The notes beneath the pieces are model-generated. The model was not told the origin of the DNA, ran no database searches, and saw nothing but the letters and a program-made list of their open reading frames with translations. A DNA stretch of 64,000 bases, taken from assembly GCA_900551325.1 (NCBI GenBank), contig URVM01000002.1, positions 62,001 through 126,000 on the forward strand, read 5' to 3'. The translations under genes were made by a program, and so were the position numbers. This document shows, one piece after another, positions 36,634-45,700 of this stretch (positions within the stretch are counted from its first letter, which is position 1; every line of letters starts with the position of its first letter). Source of the DNA: an uncultured Eubacteriales bacterium (lineage in GTDB: Bacteria; Bacillota; Clostridia; Lachnospirales; Cellulosilyticaceae).

Positions 36634-37983
36634 ATGATCAAAGATATGACCGTTGGTAATCCAACCAAACTTATTTTATCTTTTGCCATTCCTATGCTGA
36701 TAGGAAATATTTTTCAACAATTTTATAATATGGTAGATACCATGATAGTAGGACGTTTTGTTGGTGTAGACGCCCTTGCCGGTGTTGGCTCTACAGGTTC
36801 TATGAACTTTTTAGTTTTAGGCTTTATGATAGGTATTGCTTCTGGCTTTTCAATTATTATAAGCCAATCCTTTGGTGCTGGTGATGAAACACGTCTTAGA
36901 AAATCCGTTGCTATGTCTGTTTATTTAAGTATTGCTATTACTATTATTGTTACAATACTTAGTTTGGCTTTAACTAGACCTCTTTTAGAGCTTATGCAAA
37001 CACCTGAAGATATTATGGAACATGCTTATACATATATTAGTATTATTTTTGCTGGTATAATAGTTACCTTATGTTTCAACTTACTTTCAGCTATTTTACG
37101 TGCGCTTGGTGATAGTAAGACACCTCTTCTTTTCTTAGTCATTGCTTCCCTTATTAATATTGTGCTAGATTTAGTATTTATTATAAACTTTAAGATGGGG
37201 GTTGCAGGTGCAGCCTATGCTACAGTTATTTCACAAGGTATTTCATGTATATTATGTTTCTTATACATGAAAAAGAAATGTACTATTTTAAGAATGAAAA
37301 AAGAAGATTGGATAATAGACATTCCTCTTTGTAAACAGCTTTTAAGTTTAGGAATTCCTAATGCTTTCCAATGCTCTGTAACAGCTATTGGTGTTATGGT
37401 TCTTCAAAGTACAATTAACGGCTTTGGTTCTACAATTGTAGCTGCCTATACTGCTGCTAGTAAAGTAGAACAACTTGCTATACAACCTTCTATGACTATT
37501 GGTTTGGCTGTAGGTACATATGCAGCTCAAAATCTAGGTGCACAAAAGTTAGATCGTATCCGCCTAGGTATCCGTAAAAGTATTGTAATCTCCTTTGTTA
37601 TTTGTATTAGTAGTGGTATTCTCTTAACTCTACTAGGTGGCCCACTTACAACTCTCTTTGTATCTGGAGAACAACAAGCAGTTATAGCCGCTTCTAAGCA
37701 ATATATTAGTACAGTATCTATATTCTTCTTTGTTCTAGGACTTCTTTTCATCTACAGAAGTACACTTCAAGGACTAGGTAATGCTATTATTCCTTTTTGG
37801 TCTGGTGTTGTAGAACTTATTATGCGTGTTGGCGTAGCTCTTATTCTATCACGTATGATCGGTTTTTCAGGCGTTTGCTTAGCAGGACCTGCTGCTTGGA
37901 CAGGTGCAGCTATCTTACTTGCTATAAGCTACTACCGAACAATTCATCGTTTAGAAAAAGAGCAAGCTACTAAAGCTTACTAA
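36634..37983 (+). CDS. MATE-family efflux transporter
   Basis: Multidrug and toxin extrusion antiporter with about twelve helices in two related halves. Visible pattern: NPTKLILSFAIPMLIGNIFQQFYNMVDTMIVGRFVG at the N-terminus, with the repeat-equivalent region at about residue 225-275 (LGIPNAFQCSVTAIGVMVLQ). The start is the ATG at 36634, 10 nt after GGAG; an in-frame TTG at 36616 overlaps the ribosome-binding site and is rejected. The product is 449 residues. Ion coupling and substrate are unknown. Confidence 0.9.
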   Translation: MIKDMTVGNPTKLILSFAIPMLIGNIFQQFYNMVDTMIVGRFVGVDALAGVGSTGSMNFLVLGFMIGIASGFSIIISQSFGAGDETRLRKSVAMSVYLSIAITIIVTILSLALTRPLLELMQTPEDIMEHAYTYISIIFAGIIVTLCFNLLSAILRALGDSKTPLLFLVIASLINIVLDLVFIINFKMGVAGAAYATVISQGISCILCFLYMKKKCTILRMKKEDWIIDIPLCKQLLSLGIPNAFQCSVTAIGVMVLQSTINGFGSTIVAAYTAASKVEQLAIQPSMTIGLAVGTYAAQNLGAQKLDRIRLGIRKSIVISFVICISSGILLTLLGGPLTTLFVSGEQQAVIAASKQYISTVSIFFFVLGLLFIYRSTLQGLGNAIIPFWSGVVELIMRVGVALILSRMIGFSGVCLAGPAAWTGAAILLAISYYRTIHRLEKEQATKAY

Positions 37984-38001
37984 TTTAATAATGAATTAAA
38001 T

Positions 38002-38047
38002 AAAAAAAGAGGAAAGAAACTAAAGTTAGTTTCTCTCCTCTTTTTTT
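38002..38047 (+). terminator. Bidirectional terminator overlapping the ttcA-like stop codon
   Basis: A 22-base inverted repeat with one mismatch (arms begin AAAAAAAGAGGA) and a 2-nt centre, with A7 and T7 flanks, terminates the MATE gene. The convergent ttcA-like reading frame ends inside it, so its last seven codons are part of the hairpin. Confidence 0.88.
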
Positions 38048-38883
38048 GTATCGTAGTCATCTAAAAAGCTGTGTTCTTCACCATTTTGTCGATAACCAAT
38101 CACAGTTTCTAAGTTAACATTATGCACACTTCTAAAAATGTTCATATCAATATGGGGATTAATCTGTCTAAACTTTTTCACTAAGTTTTTCATTTCTTGA
38201 CGTTTAGAACCACCACCTGCATCACCTAATAAACAGTTTTCTGTAAGTCTACATGCACATTGGATAAAACGTAAGTCATGACTATTTTTCCATGCAATAA
38301 TATCTTCTTCCTTTACAAGATAAAGAGGACGAATAAGCTCCATACCTGGGTGATTTGTACTGTGTAACTTAGGCATCATTGTCTTAATTTCTCCGCCGTA
38401 CAGCATACTCATTAAAATAGTTTCAATGGCATCATCAAAGTGATGACCTAAGGCAATTTTATTGCATCCAATAGATTGGGCATATTTGTATAAATATCCA
38501 CGTCTCATTCTAGCGCAAAGATAGCAAGGTGTTTCATCTACTTCTGCTACAATGTCAAATATTTCAGTTTCAAAAATCTTAATTGGAATATTTAAATACT
38601 CTGCATTATCAATAATGACTTGACGATTATATTCATTGTAGCCTGGGTCCATAACAACAAACTCAAGTTCAAAGTTACGTTTGCCATGACGGTATAGTTC
38701 CTGCATACATTTAGCAAGAAGCATGGAATCTTTTCCACCTGAAATACATACCATGATTTTATCTCCGTCTTTAATAAGTTCATAGTCATTAACTGCACGA
38801 ATGAATTTGGACCAAATAGGTTTACGATATTTTTTTATAATACTGCGTTCTATTTCTTGGTATTTTTCTAATTCTTTTTTCAT
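38026..38883 (-). CDS. TtcA-like tRNA 2-thiolation PP-loop ATPase
   Basis: PP-loop sulfurtransferase of 285 residues. The ATP pyrophosphatase loop is MVCISGGKDSMLLAKC near residue 45. A C-x2-C pair in ETPCYLCARMRRG and a third cysteine in CRLTENC are the Fe-S ligands and active-site candidates of the TtcA family, which makes 2-thiocytidine at position 32 of tRNA. The NifS-like desulfurase gene lies immediately upstream (95 nt), a plausible sulfur donor. Members of this group can also be assigned to TtuA-like enzymes, so the exact modification is not certain. Confidence 0.82.
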   Translation of the reverse strand: MKKELEKYQEIERSIIKKYRKPIWSKFIRAVNDYELIKDGDKIMVCISGGKDSMLLAKCMQELYRHGKRNFELEFVVMDPGYNEYNRQVIIDNAEYLNIPIKIFETEIFDIVAEVDETPCYLCARMRRGYLYKYAQSIGCNKIALGHHFDDAIETILMSMLYGGEIKTMMPKLHSTNHPGMELIRPLYLVKEEDIIAWKNSHDLRFIQCACRLTENCLLGDAGGGSKRQEMKNLVKKFRQINPHIDMNIFRSVHNVNLETVIGYRQNGEEHSFLDDYDTKKEERN

Positions 38884-38977
38884 TATTCATTCCTATCTTT
38901 TAGCATTAAATTATTTTTATTTACTATTTAATCTATTTCATCTTTTATATAACTTGATTTTCTAACAGTATAGCATA

Positions 38978-40096
38978 TTATAGACTATCTATAATTTCTT
39001 TAAACTGACTTAAGAATATTTTAATTTCCTCTTTAGTTGTTAAATGACTTAAACTAATCCTTAATGTAGAAAGTGCTTTTTTACGATCTTTTGTAATAGC
39101 ATAAACTGGTCTTGAAGGACTATTTAATGTACAGCAAGCTGACTTAGTTGCTACATAAGTTTCTAAATGAGCAAGCTTTTCTTGTACTTCTCGTGCTTTT
39201 ATTCCTATTAAACTTAAATTTAATATATAAGGACTAGCTTCTGTAGGACTATTTATTTGCACAACTGAATGATTACTTAATCCTTCTCTTAATTGATCAT
39301 TTAACTCTTTAACATAGTTAAATCTTGTTTCTCTTTCTTTGTCTGCTATTTCTAAGGCTTTAGCTAAACTACCTATTAGTCCTAGAGTTGGTGTACCACT
39401 TCTAAAAGCAGTTGTACTTGTTCCACCATGTAACAAAGGCTCTAGCATTACCTTATCTTTTTTCACAAGTACACCACACCCATTAAGCCCATAAAATTTG
39501 TGACTAGAAAAAGTCATTAAATCTATATGTTCTATAGGTACATCTACTTTTCCTATTGCTTGTGTAACATCTACATGCAAAAGACAATGGGGTGCTTTAT
39601 CATTGATTAAGGTCCTAATTGCTTCAACAGGCTGTCTTGCTCCTATTTCACTATCTACATCGCTAATAGCTAACATAATAGTATCTTTTCTTAATAAACT
39701 AGCTAAATGTCCAAGATCAATTTGACCATCTGGTTTTATATCTACAAATTCTATTTCATAACCTTCATTGTGAAGTGCTGTTGCTGTACTTGATACAGAT
39801 GAATGTTCTAAATAAGTGGTAATAATATGTTTACCGTATCTTTTATAATAATGGCAAGCACCTTTAATAGCCAAATTATTAGATTCTGTTGCACCAGAAG
39901 TATAAATAATTTCTGATGGATTAACACCTAGAATCTTTGCTATTTTTTCTGTTGCTTCTTCTAGTTTTAATTTAGCAGCTTGCCCTAAGGAATGAGATGC
40001 ATTAGGATTAGCAATATACTTGGTAGAAAGCTCTACAAAAGTAGCTAACACCTCTTCATCTACAGGGGTATTGGCAGCATAATCTAAATATAGCAT
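38978..40096 (-). CDS. Cysteine desulfurase, NifS/IscS-like
   Basis: PLP enzyme mobilising sulfur from cysteine. The 372-residue protein has the NifS N-terminus MLYLDYAANTPVDEEVL, the SGATESNNLAIKG region, the PLP aspartate/histidine area and the cofactor lysine in SSHKFYGLNGCG. The catalytic-loop cysteine is in KSACCTLNSPSRPVYA, where two adjacent cysteines occur. Start at 40096 is preferred: GAGG lies 7 nt upstream and homologues begin here; the in-frame ATG at 40207 would add 37 residues unlike the family. The TtcA-like gene follows, suggesting sulfur delivery to tRNA. Confidence 0.88.
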   Translation of the reverse strand: MLYLDYAANTPVDEEVLATFVELSTKYIANPNASHSLGQAAKLKLEEATEKIAKILGVNPSEIIYTSGATESNNLAIKGACHYYKRYGKHIITTYLEHSSVSSTATALHNEGYEIEFVDIKPDGQIDLGHLASLLRKDTIMLAISDVDSEIGARQPVEAIRTLINDKAPHCLLHVDVTQAIGKVDVPIEHIDLMTFSSHKFYGLNGCGVLVKKDKVMLEPLLHGGTSTTAFRSGTPTLGLIGSLAKALEIADKERETRFNYVKELNDQLREGLSNHSVVQINSPTEASPYILNLSLIGIKAREVQEKLAHLETYVATKSACCTLNSPSRPVYAITKDRKKALSTLRISLSHLTTKEEIKIFLSQFKEIIDSL

Positions 40097-40298
40097 AGAT
40101 TTACCTCGCTTTTCATTTACTCTGGTTTTCATCATAAATTTTATTAGGTGTTTTGTCAATACAGAAGGTAGATTCACCCTTTTTCCTTTTGTCACTCTAA
40201 AAAACAAATAAAAACTATATATTTTCTTAATCTATTTAAGCTATACTTATTTTAATATAATTTACACTATTTATAAATTTGAAAGGAGATATACTTCT

Positions 40299-40691
40299 AT
40301 GGAATGGTTGAAGAAATTTATGACAGGTCGTTATGGTTTGGATCAACTAGGTTTAACTCTTTTTGTTCTAACTTTTATACTGTCTATTCTAAGTGGATTT
40401 ACCTATAGTATTATATTTACAATTTGTACATTTGTTTTGATCTACTATTTCTATTTCCGCCTTTTATCTAAAAATCACTATAAGCGTCAACAAGAAAATT
40501 TTAAATTCTTACGTATATGGTCTCCTATACAAAAACGTCTTAATCGTTATATGAAACAATTTAAAGAAAGAAAACAATATAAATACTTTACATGTTCAAG
40601 CTGTCGTCAAACACTTCGTGTACCAAGAGGTAAAGGTAAAATTTGCATTACCTGTCCAAAATGTAAAAATGAACTTCATAAACGTACTTAA
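40299..40691 (+). CDS. Membrane protein with C-terminal zinc ribbon
   Basis: The 130-residue protein has two hydrophobic helices (about residues 17-30 and 35-50), a basic cytoplasmic stretch (FKERKQYKY) and a C-terminal zinc ribbon with two C-x2-C knuckles, FTCSSCRQTLRVPRG and ITCPKCKNELHK. This layout is common in clostridial small membrane proteins of unknown function. A good ribosome-binding site (AAAGGAG) precedes the ATG. It may sense metal or redox state or anchor a protein; no function is proposed. Confidence 0.75.
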   Translation: MEWLKKFMTGRYGLDQLGLTLFVLTFILSILSGFTYSIIFTICTFVLIYYFYFRLLSKNHYKRQQENFKFLRIWSPIQKRLNRYMKQFKERKQYKYFTCSSCRQTLRVPRGKGKICITCPKCKNELHKRT

Positions 40692-40696
40692 TAAAT

Positions 40697-40745
40697 AAGA
40701 GTCCTAGGGCACTAGAAATTTTAGTCTAGTCTATAGGACTCTTTT
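40697..40745 (+). terminator. Bidirectional terminator, zinc-ribbon gene / kinase-like gene
   Basis: A 10-bp outer stem (AAGAGTCCTA / TAGGACTCTT) with additional imperfect inner pairing is flanked by TTTTAT downstream, between convergent genes. Confidence 0.75.
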
Positions 40746-40765
40746 ATCTCAAAAATTATTTTATA

Positions 40766-41380
40766 CTATTCCATTTTAATCTTTAAATAGGCTTTTATTA
40801 CTTCTATACATTTATCATACCCTAATACACTACTATCTAAACATAGATCATAGTTATTAGCATCTTTCCATTCTTGCCCTGTAAAATAGTGATAATATGC
40901 TGCACGGCGTTTATCTGTTGTTAAAATATATTGTTTAGGATTTTTGACAGGAGCAATTTTTTCTACACCTTGAATACAAGCTTCAAGTGGGGCATGAATA
41001 TATACAGAGACTACATTTTCAAAGTCCTTTAGAATATAATCTGCACAACGTCCAATGATAATACATGATTCTTTTTCTGCTAGTTCTTTTATGATTTTAG
41101 CTTGATAGTTAAATAGATTTTCATTGGAGATAAAGTCATCTCTATCTGGTGGAATAATTTCCCCTTTATAAACCTTCTTAGCAACTTTATATAATAAGGT
41201 ACTCTTTAATTTTTCATCTGCATCTATAAAAAGCTGTTCATTAATACCACTGTCATCAGATGCTAACCTTAACAAATTACGATCATAGTAAGGAATATTT
41301 AAATCTTCGGCTAACATTTTCCCTATTGTACGTCCACCACTTCCATAACCCCTTGCAATTGTAATAACAAAGTTTTTCAT
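40766..41380 (-). CDS. Cytidylate-kinase-like P-loop protein
   Basis: The 204-residue protein belongs to the cytidylate kinase-like family common in Clostridia. The P-loop variant ARGYGSGGRTIGKMLAEDLN is at the N-terminus, followed by IPYYDRNLL, then CIIIGRCADYIL and the lid-like arginine region TTDKRRAAYYHYFTGQEW. It is distinct from housekeeping Cmk, which is shorter in the NMP-binding insert and usually fused or adjacent to plsC/rpsA genes. The nucleotide or small-molecule substrate is unknown. Confidence 0.8.
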   Translation of the reverse strand: MKNFVITIARGYGSGGRTIGKMLAEDLNIPYYDRNLLRLASDDSGINEQLFIDADEKLKSTLLYKVAKKVYKGEIIPPDRDDFISNENLFNYQAKIIKELAEKESCIIIGRCADYILKDFENVVSVYIHAPLEACIQGVEKIAPVKNPKQYILTTDKRRAAYYHYFTGQEWKDANNYDLCLDSSVLGYDKCIEVIKAYLKIKME

Positions 41381-41517
41381 CTTTATCCCCTGCCTCTCAT
41401 GTGTGTATTCTTACTACCTTTATTATATACAATAGATCAAATTCTTTCAACTTATCTAAATTTTACTTTAAGTATAATAAACTTAATGTACCCTTTCTAT
41501 TTATAATCTTTACCAAC

Positions 41518-41563
41518 AAAAAATATCTATGGTGCTAGAGATTTTACATACTAACACCATAGA
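41518..41563 (-). terminator. Terminator after dicarboxylate symporter gene
   Basis: A 13-bp stem with one wobble (TCTATGGTGTTAG / CTAGCACCATAGA) and a 12-nt loop is followed by TATTTTTTG on the minus strand, 70 nt after the stop codon. Confidence 0.75.
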
Positions 41564-41634
41564 CATTTTATTATTTAATAGCACTTATATACATTACTAT
41601 AAGGTCATTATCTATTTTGAAATAACTATCTATT

Positions 41635-42948
41635 TTATGCACTTAATCCTTCTTTTAAGTCTTCATCTAAAAATACTTCACGTTTTAATGCTTTATCTTG
41701 ATGAGCTACAATAGTTGTACAAATTGCATCACCTGTAATATTTACAACGGTACGTGACATATCTAATATTCTATCAATCCCCATAATAATACCAATTCCT
41801 TCTACTGGTAAACCAACAGATGTAAATACCATAGATAGAGTAATAAGTCCTACACCTGGTACCCCTGCTGTTCCAATAGAAGCAAGAGTAGCTGTTGCAA
41901 TAACAGTTAAGTAGTCTATAGGTGTTAGTGTAATATTAAAAGCTTGGGCTACGAAAATAACTGCTACTCCTTGCATAATGGCTGTACCATCCATATTAAT
42001 AGTAGCACCAAGAGGAATTGTAAAAGAGGATATGCGCTTTGATACACCCATTTTCTTATCTAAAGTATCAATAGAAAGTGGAATGGTTGCATTGGATGTT
42101 GCTGTAGAGAATGCAAATCCCATAACAGGTAAAAACTTCTTAATAAACTTGAGGGGGCTTAAACCTGTAAAACCTTTTAGTAATGACCCATAAATAATGA
42201 AGCATTGAATACCTAATGCAATAAATACACTTATCATATATTTAAGAAGAGGTACAAAGGCACTAAATCCAATACCTGAAAAAGTTTTGGCTATTAAACA
42301 AAATACACCAATTGGTGCTACCTTCATCACCATCATAGTCATATCCATCATAATGTCATTAAACTCACTAAAGAAGTTTCCAACAGTCTCACACTTATCC
42401 CCTCGCTTAGCTAGAATAATACCTACTATAATTGAAAATAAAATAATAGGTAGCATATTCCCTTCTGCTAATGCTTGGATTGGATTTTTCGGAATAATAT
42501 TTAAAAGTACATCTGAAAAAGATTCTTTCACTGCTATAGTGGTTTCTGCAATCTCAATATTATTCATATCAAGCCCAACCCCTGGGTTAATAAGCTTAGC
42601 TGTACCTAGTGCAATACTAATTGCTAGAGCAGTAGTTACTAAATAAAATGACATGGTTTTAATGCCTACTTTACCAAGTTTCTTAGAATCACCTATAGCC
42701 ATAGCTCCGCATACAAGTGAACTAAATACTAAAGGTACAACTAGCATTTGCATTCCTCTTAAAAAGCCATTTCCTACTATGTAACAAATACCATTAATAA
42801 TAACTGTATCCTTTATAAAACCACTTGGAACATAATAATATAAAATAATTCCGCTTAGTGCACCTAATAAAAGTCCAATAAAAATTTTCGTAGTTAATCC
42901 TATTTTTTTTCTTCCCTTTTTCTCCTTAATTTCTTTGTCTCTTCCCAT
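41635..42948 (-). CDS. Dicarboxylate/amino-acid:cation symporter (DAACS family)
   Basis: The 437-residue glutamate/dicarboxylate symporter has about eight helices plus two re-entrant loops. Visible hallmarks are the serine-rich reentrant loop AFSTATSNATIPLSIDTL, the NMDGTAIMQGVAVIFVAQAF motif, the second reentrant loop ASIGTAGVPGVGLITLSMVF and the binding-site region DRILDMSRTVVNITGDA. The arginine in RILDMSRTVVN suggests acidic substrates such as glutamate, aspartate or C4-dicarboxylates. It lies 12 nt after the RmlD-like gene and is co-transcribed with it. Confidence 0.92.
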   Translation of the reverse strand: MGRDKEIKEKKGRKKIGLTTKIFIGLLLGALSGIILYYYVPSGFIKDTVIINGICYIVGNGFLRGMQMLVVPLVFSSLVCGAMAIGDSKKLGKVGIKTMSFYLVTTALAISIALGTAKLINPGVGLDMNNIEIAETTIAVKESFSDVLLNIIPKNPIQALAEGNMLPIILFSIIVGIILAKRGDKCETVGNFFSEFNDIMMDMTMMVMKVAPIGVFCLIAKTFSGIGFSAFVPLLKYMISVFIALGIQCFIIYGSLLKGFTGLSPLKFIKKFLPVMGFAFSTATSNATIPLSIDTLDKKMGVSKRISSFTIPLGATINMDGTAIMQGVAVIFVAQAFNITLTPIDYLTVIATATLASIGTAGVPGVGLITLSMVFTSVGLPVEGIGIIMGIDRILDMSRTVVNITGDAICTTIVAHQDKALKREVFLDEDLKEGLSA

Positions 42949-42960
42949 TATATTCTCCCC

Positions 42961-43806
42961 TTATTTTTTCATATAGACTTCTAATGCCTCTTTCCAATCC
43001 GGCATTTTATATACAGTTCCAATACGTAACATAAAATTATCTAGCACTGTATATGCAGGTCTTGCATTGGTTAAGTCTGCATGCTTAGTTGGAACAGGTT
43101 CTAAATGTACTTTTACATTTGCTAGACGAAGTATTTCTTGTGCGAATTCATATCTACTACAACTCCCACTACAAGTACCATGATATAAACCATATTCTGT
43201 TGTTTCCATTAAATACATAACTAGTTTAGCAAGTTGAATCGCGCTGGTTGGCGCACCATACTGATCATTTGCAATACGGATAGTCTCCTTTGTCTTAGCC
43301 ATCTCAAGTAAATCTTGTACAAAGTTGTTACCTTCTCCATATACCCATGAACTTCTAATAATCATATATTTTTCAGCAAAATTTTTAACAAATTGTTCTC
43401 CTGCAAGTTTTGATTTCCCATAAATACTCTTAGGTGTTGGTGTATCGAATTCTGTATAAGGTATATGTGCTTCACCATCAAATACATCATCTGTTGAAAT
43501 ATGTATCAGCTTAGCTCCTGTTTTACTGGCAATAATACTTACATTTCTTGCTCCTAATGCATTTACTTTATACGCTTTTTCTGGATCTTTCTCACACCCC
43601 TCAAGATCTGTAAAGCCTGCGCAGTTAATAATAATATCTGGGCGATTCATATACCCATAGTTCATTACATCTTCTGCATTTGTAATGTCTACTTCATCTA
43701 GGTCAGTATTCAGAATTTCAAATTCCCTCTTATTTAATAATTCATTCATTGCACTACCTAGTCGTCCATTAGCACCTATAATCCATATTTTACTAATAGC
43801 TCCCAT
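42961..43806 (-). CDS. RmlD-like dTDP-4-dehydrorhamnose reductase family protein
   Basis: Short-chain dehydrogenase-type reductase of 281 residues. The NAD(P)-binding loop is IIGANGRLGSAMN, and the active-site Y-x3-K lies in SIYGKSKLAGEQFV. HISTDDVFDGE matches the catalytic S/T-T-D-x-V-F-D-G block of RmlD. Start at 43806 is chosen because GAGGAGGGG lies 4 nt upstream; 43830 would add eight poorly conserved residues. No rmlA, B or C genes accompany it, so the sugar-nucleotide substrate is uncertain. Confidence 0.82.
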   Translation of the reverse strand: MGAISKIWIIGANGRLGSAMNELLNKREFEILNTDLDEVDITNAEDVMNYGYMNRPDIIINCAGFTDLEGCEKDPEKAYKVNALGARNVSIIASKTGAKLIHISTDDVFDGEAHIPYTEFDTPTPKSIYGKSKLAGEQFVKNFAEKYMIIRSSWVYGEGNNFVQDLLEMAKTKETIRIANDQYGAPTSAIQLAKLVMYLMETTEYGLYHGTCSGSCSRYEFAQEILRLANVKVHLEPVPTKHADLTNARPAYTVLDNFMLRIGTVYKMPDWKEALEVYMKK

Positions 43807-43930
43807 TGTTCCCCTCCTCATTATAAGCAAAGATTTTCTTTATTATAAATGATTTTAGAATAAAAATCACTATTTAAACATTATATTATCAGATATTTTT
43901 ATATTTTCATTTTAAATATTATTTTGAATT

Positions 43931-43965
43931 GAAAAAAGTTGTATATTTCAAATTAATATACAACT
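43931..43965 (-). terminator. Terminator after cardiolipin synthase gene
   Basis: An 11-bp perfect stem (AGTTGTATATT / AATATACAACT) with a 7-nt loop is followed by TTTTTC on the minus strand. Confidence 0.82.
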
Positions 43966-43979
43966 CTCTTTAAATATTT

Positions 43980-45518
43980 TTACATAAGAGGAGCAAAAAT
44001 TCTAAGAATAGCTCTTCCTAATCTTCTATACCATCTTATTTTCTGGGCTGTTTCTAATGTAACCTCTTTACAAACTTTTAGAGTATCTATAAAGTCTTGT
44101 TTTACATCCATGACTGTATCTGTCTTATAAAGCCATACACCACATTCAAAATGTAAGTAAAGACTACGATAATCCATATTAATTGTTCCTACCACACTAT
44201 AGGCATCGTCTACAACAAATGTTTTTGCATGAATAAATCCTGGTGTATATTCATAAATTCTTACACCACTTTCTAGTAACATATCATAATATGCTCTCGT
44301 TACTGCATGTACATACCACTTATCTGGTATATGTGGTGTTACGATACGTACATCTACTCCTGATTTAGCTGCAATACATAAAGCTGTAATCATCTCATTA
44401 TCAATAATTAAATAGGGTGTATTAATATATACATAGTCCTTTGCACGATTAATCAGATTGAGGTATACCGTTTCTCCTACAGCTTCTTGGTCAAGAGGGC
44501 TGTCACCAAAAGGTTGTACATATCCTTTGGCTACTATTGGTGCTTCCATATGCACCTGGGGCCTATACTGCTCATAGTCTTCATCTGTATTACTGATATA
44601 CCCCCAAAGAGAAAGGAACATATTTGTCATACTCCATACGCCTTCACCTTTTAACATAATAGCTGTGTCTTTCCAATGTCCATGTTTATCATAGGCATTA
44701 ATATATTCATCTGCTAAATTAATCCCACCTGTAAAAGCTGTATGTCCATCAATAACTGTGATTTTTCTATGGTCCCTATTATTAAATCTTGAAGAAAGAA
44801 TAGGAATGAATGGATTAAATACACAGCACTTTATTCCCATTTTCTCTAATTTTTTATTGTATCCATATGGAAGTGTTAAGATACAACCTAAATCATCATA
44901 GATAAGACGTACATCCACACCTTCCTTTACTTTTTCCTCTAGTATTTCTAACAAGCTGTTCCACATTACACCTTCTTGTATAATAAAATATTCCATAAAA
45001 ATAAAGTGCTTAGCCTTTTTAAGTTCTTCTTTCATACGTTCAAAAGCTAATTCTCCTAATGGAAAATACTGTGTATAAGTATTTTCATAAGGTGGGCAAT
45101 AGGCATAGTTTTGTATATAACGGGATTGCCTTGCTGCGGTTTCACTTTCTTCTTTTAATTTATTTATAACTGGTTCTTCTGGCTTTAAGAGATTAATCAT
45201 TTTAATCCCTATACTACTCATCTTCTCCTTCTGCCTTTTACTTAGTTTATTTTTCCCAAACATAACATAGAAAAGACCACCAAAGATAGGGAATAAGAGG
45301 ATTAAAATAATCCATGCAATTTTATAACCTGGATTGCTCTTATTGTTAATAATATGTAAAACAACTCCTGCACTTAACAATAAGCAAAAGACATAAAAGT
45401 AAACAAAATAATCATTAAATTTTAATATCATTCCTATAAGTAATATGGCTTGTATTGCAATAAAAGCTCCAATCAATACTACACGACGGCATAAAAATTT
45501 TAATAGTTTTCTTATCAT
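43980..45518 (-). CDS. cls: Cardiolipin synthase
   Basis: Phospholipase-D-superfamily enzyme condensing phosphatidylglycerol to cardiolipin at the membrane. The 512-residue protein has an N-terminal region of two or three membrane helices (about residues 12-85) and two H-K-D motifs: HRKITVIDGHTAFTGG and HAKTFVVDDAYSVVG. The WIILILLFPIFGGLFYVMFG segment before the catalytic part is typical of Gram-positive Cls. It is a single gene with its own terminator. Confidence 0.93.
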   Translation of the reverse strand: MIRKLLKFLCRRVVLIGAFIAIQAILLIGMILKFNDYFVYFYVFCLLLSAGVVLHIINNKSNPGYKIAWIILILLFPIFGGLFYVMFGKNKLSKRQKEKMSSIGIKMINLLKPEEPVINKLKEESETAARQSRYIQNYAYCPPYENTYTQYFPLGELAFERMKEELKKAKHFIFMEYFIIQEGVMWNSLLEILEEKVKEGVDVRLIYDDLGCILTLPYGYNKKLEKMGIKCCVFNPFIPILSSRFNNRDHRKITVIDGHTAFTGGINLADEYINAYDKHGHWKDTAIMLKGEGVWSMTNMFLSLWGYISNTDEDYEQYRPQVHMEAPIVAKGYVQPFGDSPLDQEAVGETVYLNLINRAKDYVYINTPYLIIDNEMITALCIAAKSGVDVRIVTPHIPDKWYVHAVTRAYYDMLLESGVRIYEYTPGFIHAKTFVVDDAYSVVGTINMDYRSLYLHFECGVWLYKTDTVMDVKQDFIDTLKVCKEVTLETAQKIRWYRRLGRAILRIFAPLM

Positions 45519-45647
45519 CTTTCCTCCTGCTTATCTTTATAATTAGTTATATATTTTAAACATTAGGTGTTTAATATTTTAGATTAGTTTAATCCTTTCT
45601 TATGAAGTTTATTTATAGACTATCTATCTCATGATACACCAACAAAT

Positions 45648-45675
45648 CCCCCATAGCACTTGAGTGTTATGGAGG
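45648..45675 (-). terminator. Hairpin at the 3' end of the eut operon
   Basis: A 13-bp stem with one A-C mismatch (CCTCCATAACACT / AGTGCTATGGGGG) and a 2-nt centre lies 25 nt after the eutQ stop codon. The trailing sequence ATTTGTTGG has little U run, so termination may be weak. Confidence 0.55.
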
Positions 45676-45700
45676 ACTGTTAATTTTGACTCTAAAGAAC

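Noticed and set aside
41529..41714. Short plus-strand open frame beside the symporter gene
   Set aside because: It runs through the symporter terminator and into antisense coding sequence; composition is simple AT-rich I/L/Y.
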